Under the pieces are notes generated by a model. The model was not told where the DNA came from and did no database searches. It saw only the letters and a program-made list of their open reading frames with translations. The position numbers and the translations under genes were made by a program. A DNA stretch of 64,000 bases from Brasenia schreberi (Eukaryota; Streptophyta; Magnoliopsida; Nymphaeales; Cabombaceae), in the NCBI GenBank assembly GCA_036023115.1, contig JAYKKT010000091.1:35335001-35399000 (forward strand), in the 5' to 3' direction. Shown here piece by piece: positions 63,300 to 64,000 of this stretch (the first letter of the stretch is position 1; each line of letters starts with the position of its first letter).

Positions 63300-64000
63300 T
63301 ATCATATTGAACCTACGTCGTGGGATCTCCACTCTGTTAGATTTGGTTGTCACTACTTATGAATAAAACATAGGTTTTAGTCTCATTTCCGACCTAGATT
63401 TCTCAATTAAGGCTACTAATAGACCCTTAATTAAATGATAAACTTTGTTATCTTTCGATCCAACAAAATCTACAACTATGATCCTACCTATAAAAAACAT
63501 AAATATAGTGATCCCATTACTCCCAGAGTTCTTTGCTATCTAATTAGCATCACTAAATTCTTTAAGAACCAAATGATATTTACCGTAATGTAGTCAAAGG
63601 AAATTTGTTTCTTTAACATAGCAAAACACTCTATATAGAGATTTCCAATGAATATACAATAAATATAATATTTGATCGTGCATAGTTAGTTAGATATATC
63701 AAACTAGTTAGATACTTAACTTATATACAATAAATATAATATTTGATCGTGCATAGTTAGTTAGATATATCAAACTACAAATAATCTTAGAATATCATAG
63801 TTGAGACACATAAATATCACTTTAATTCTTATATAAAGCCTTATATGAATTATATGGGGTTTTAACAAGTATACAATTTGTATATCCAAATTTTTCTAAA
63901 ACTTTTTCAACATAGTGAGACTGGGAGATTACTATACCATCAGTAAACCTTATGATTTTAAGCCCTAAAATCACATTACCCATACCCATGTCCTTCATTT
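63300..64000 (-). pseudogene. Copia RT/RNase H remnant
   Basis: At the window edge the minus strand reads MKDMGMGNVILGLKIIRFTD and SQSHYVEKVLEKFGYTNC, the typical Copia RT C-terminal part, open to a stop near 63820. Further on come LIYLTNYARSNIIFIVY (twice), then YRVFCYVKETNFL and KEFSDAN followed by stops, the RNase H part. Decayed. Confidence 0.88.
63652..63777. repeat. 55-bp direct duplication in Copia pol
   Basis: 63652-63706 and 63723-63777 are identical by eye, with a 16-base spacer. The unit covers the LIYLTNYARSN codons. The offset of 71 bases changes the frame. Confidence 0.9.

Larger units (their letters stand above)
61950..64000 (-). mobile_element. Copia element, 3' half (runs off window)
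   Basis: LTR, polypurine tract and pol remnants in minus-strand order. RT and RNase H are recognisable up to the window edge; gag, protease, integrase and the 5' LTR must lie beyond 64000. Confidence 0.8.

Overview
This window is nuclear DNA of a flowering plant. It is AT-rich and holds two conserved plant genes with many GT-AG introns. Around and inside them lie LTR retrotransposons, RTE-type LINEs, hAT elements, an endogenous plant pararetrovirus, and many (TA)n/(TG)n/(CT)n microsatellites. The species cannot be fixed from the sequence. Very long introns packed with old inserts suggest a large genome.

Layout. 1-6.1 kb: intergenic, with a hAT-type MITE, SINE-like repeats and microsatellites. 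6.1-24.1 kb, + strand: a complete 13-exon gene for (S)-ureidoglycine aminohydrolase (UGLYAH), 335 aa when spliced. Its intron 5 (8.4 kb) holds a decayed caulimovirid provirus and two small LINE fragments flank or sit in it. Its intron 11 (4.9 kb) holds a nearly full-length antisense RTE LINE with a perfect 17-bp target duplication. 24.1-36.9 kb: intergenic, with Copia remnants, an unclassified repeat, GGT-rich low complexity and microsatellites. 36.9-58.1 kb, - strand: a complete 6-exon gene for a nuclear polyadenylate-binding protein (PABN type), 216 aa when spliced. Its intron 3 (15.9 kb) is mostly transposons: one RTE LINE nested in another, a Copia element with a hAT element inserted in its RNase H region, and an internally deleted Copia with near-identical LTRs. 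Its intron 2 holds a second copy of the same hAT family. 58.1-64 kb: the PABN promoter side, microsatellites, a perfect 83-bp tandem duplication, an unrecognised exon-like pair, and the 3' half of a Copia element whose other end is outside the window.

The two host genes are convergent and functionally unrelated. UGLYAH acts in purine (ureide) catabolism in the ER. PABN acts in mRNA 3'-end processing in the nucleus. Spliced reading frames, cupin metal ligands and RRM motifs are all intact, so both genes look functional despite the intron load. I found no rRNA, tRNA or CRISPR and no clear novel multi-gene system. The most unusual structures are an inverted-repeat pararetrovirus inside a host intron with its own as-1-like promoter motif, a perfect in-frame 255-bp duplication over the viral protease, conserved hairpins in the RTE 5' end, and the paired hAT insertions.
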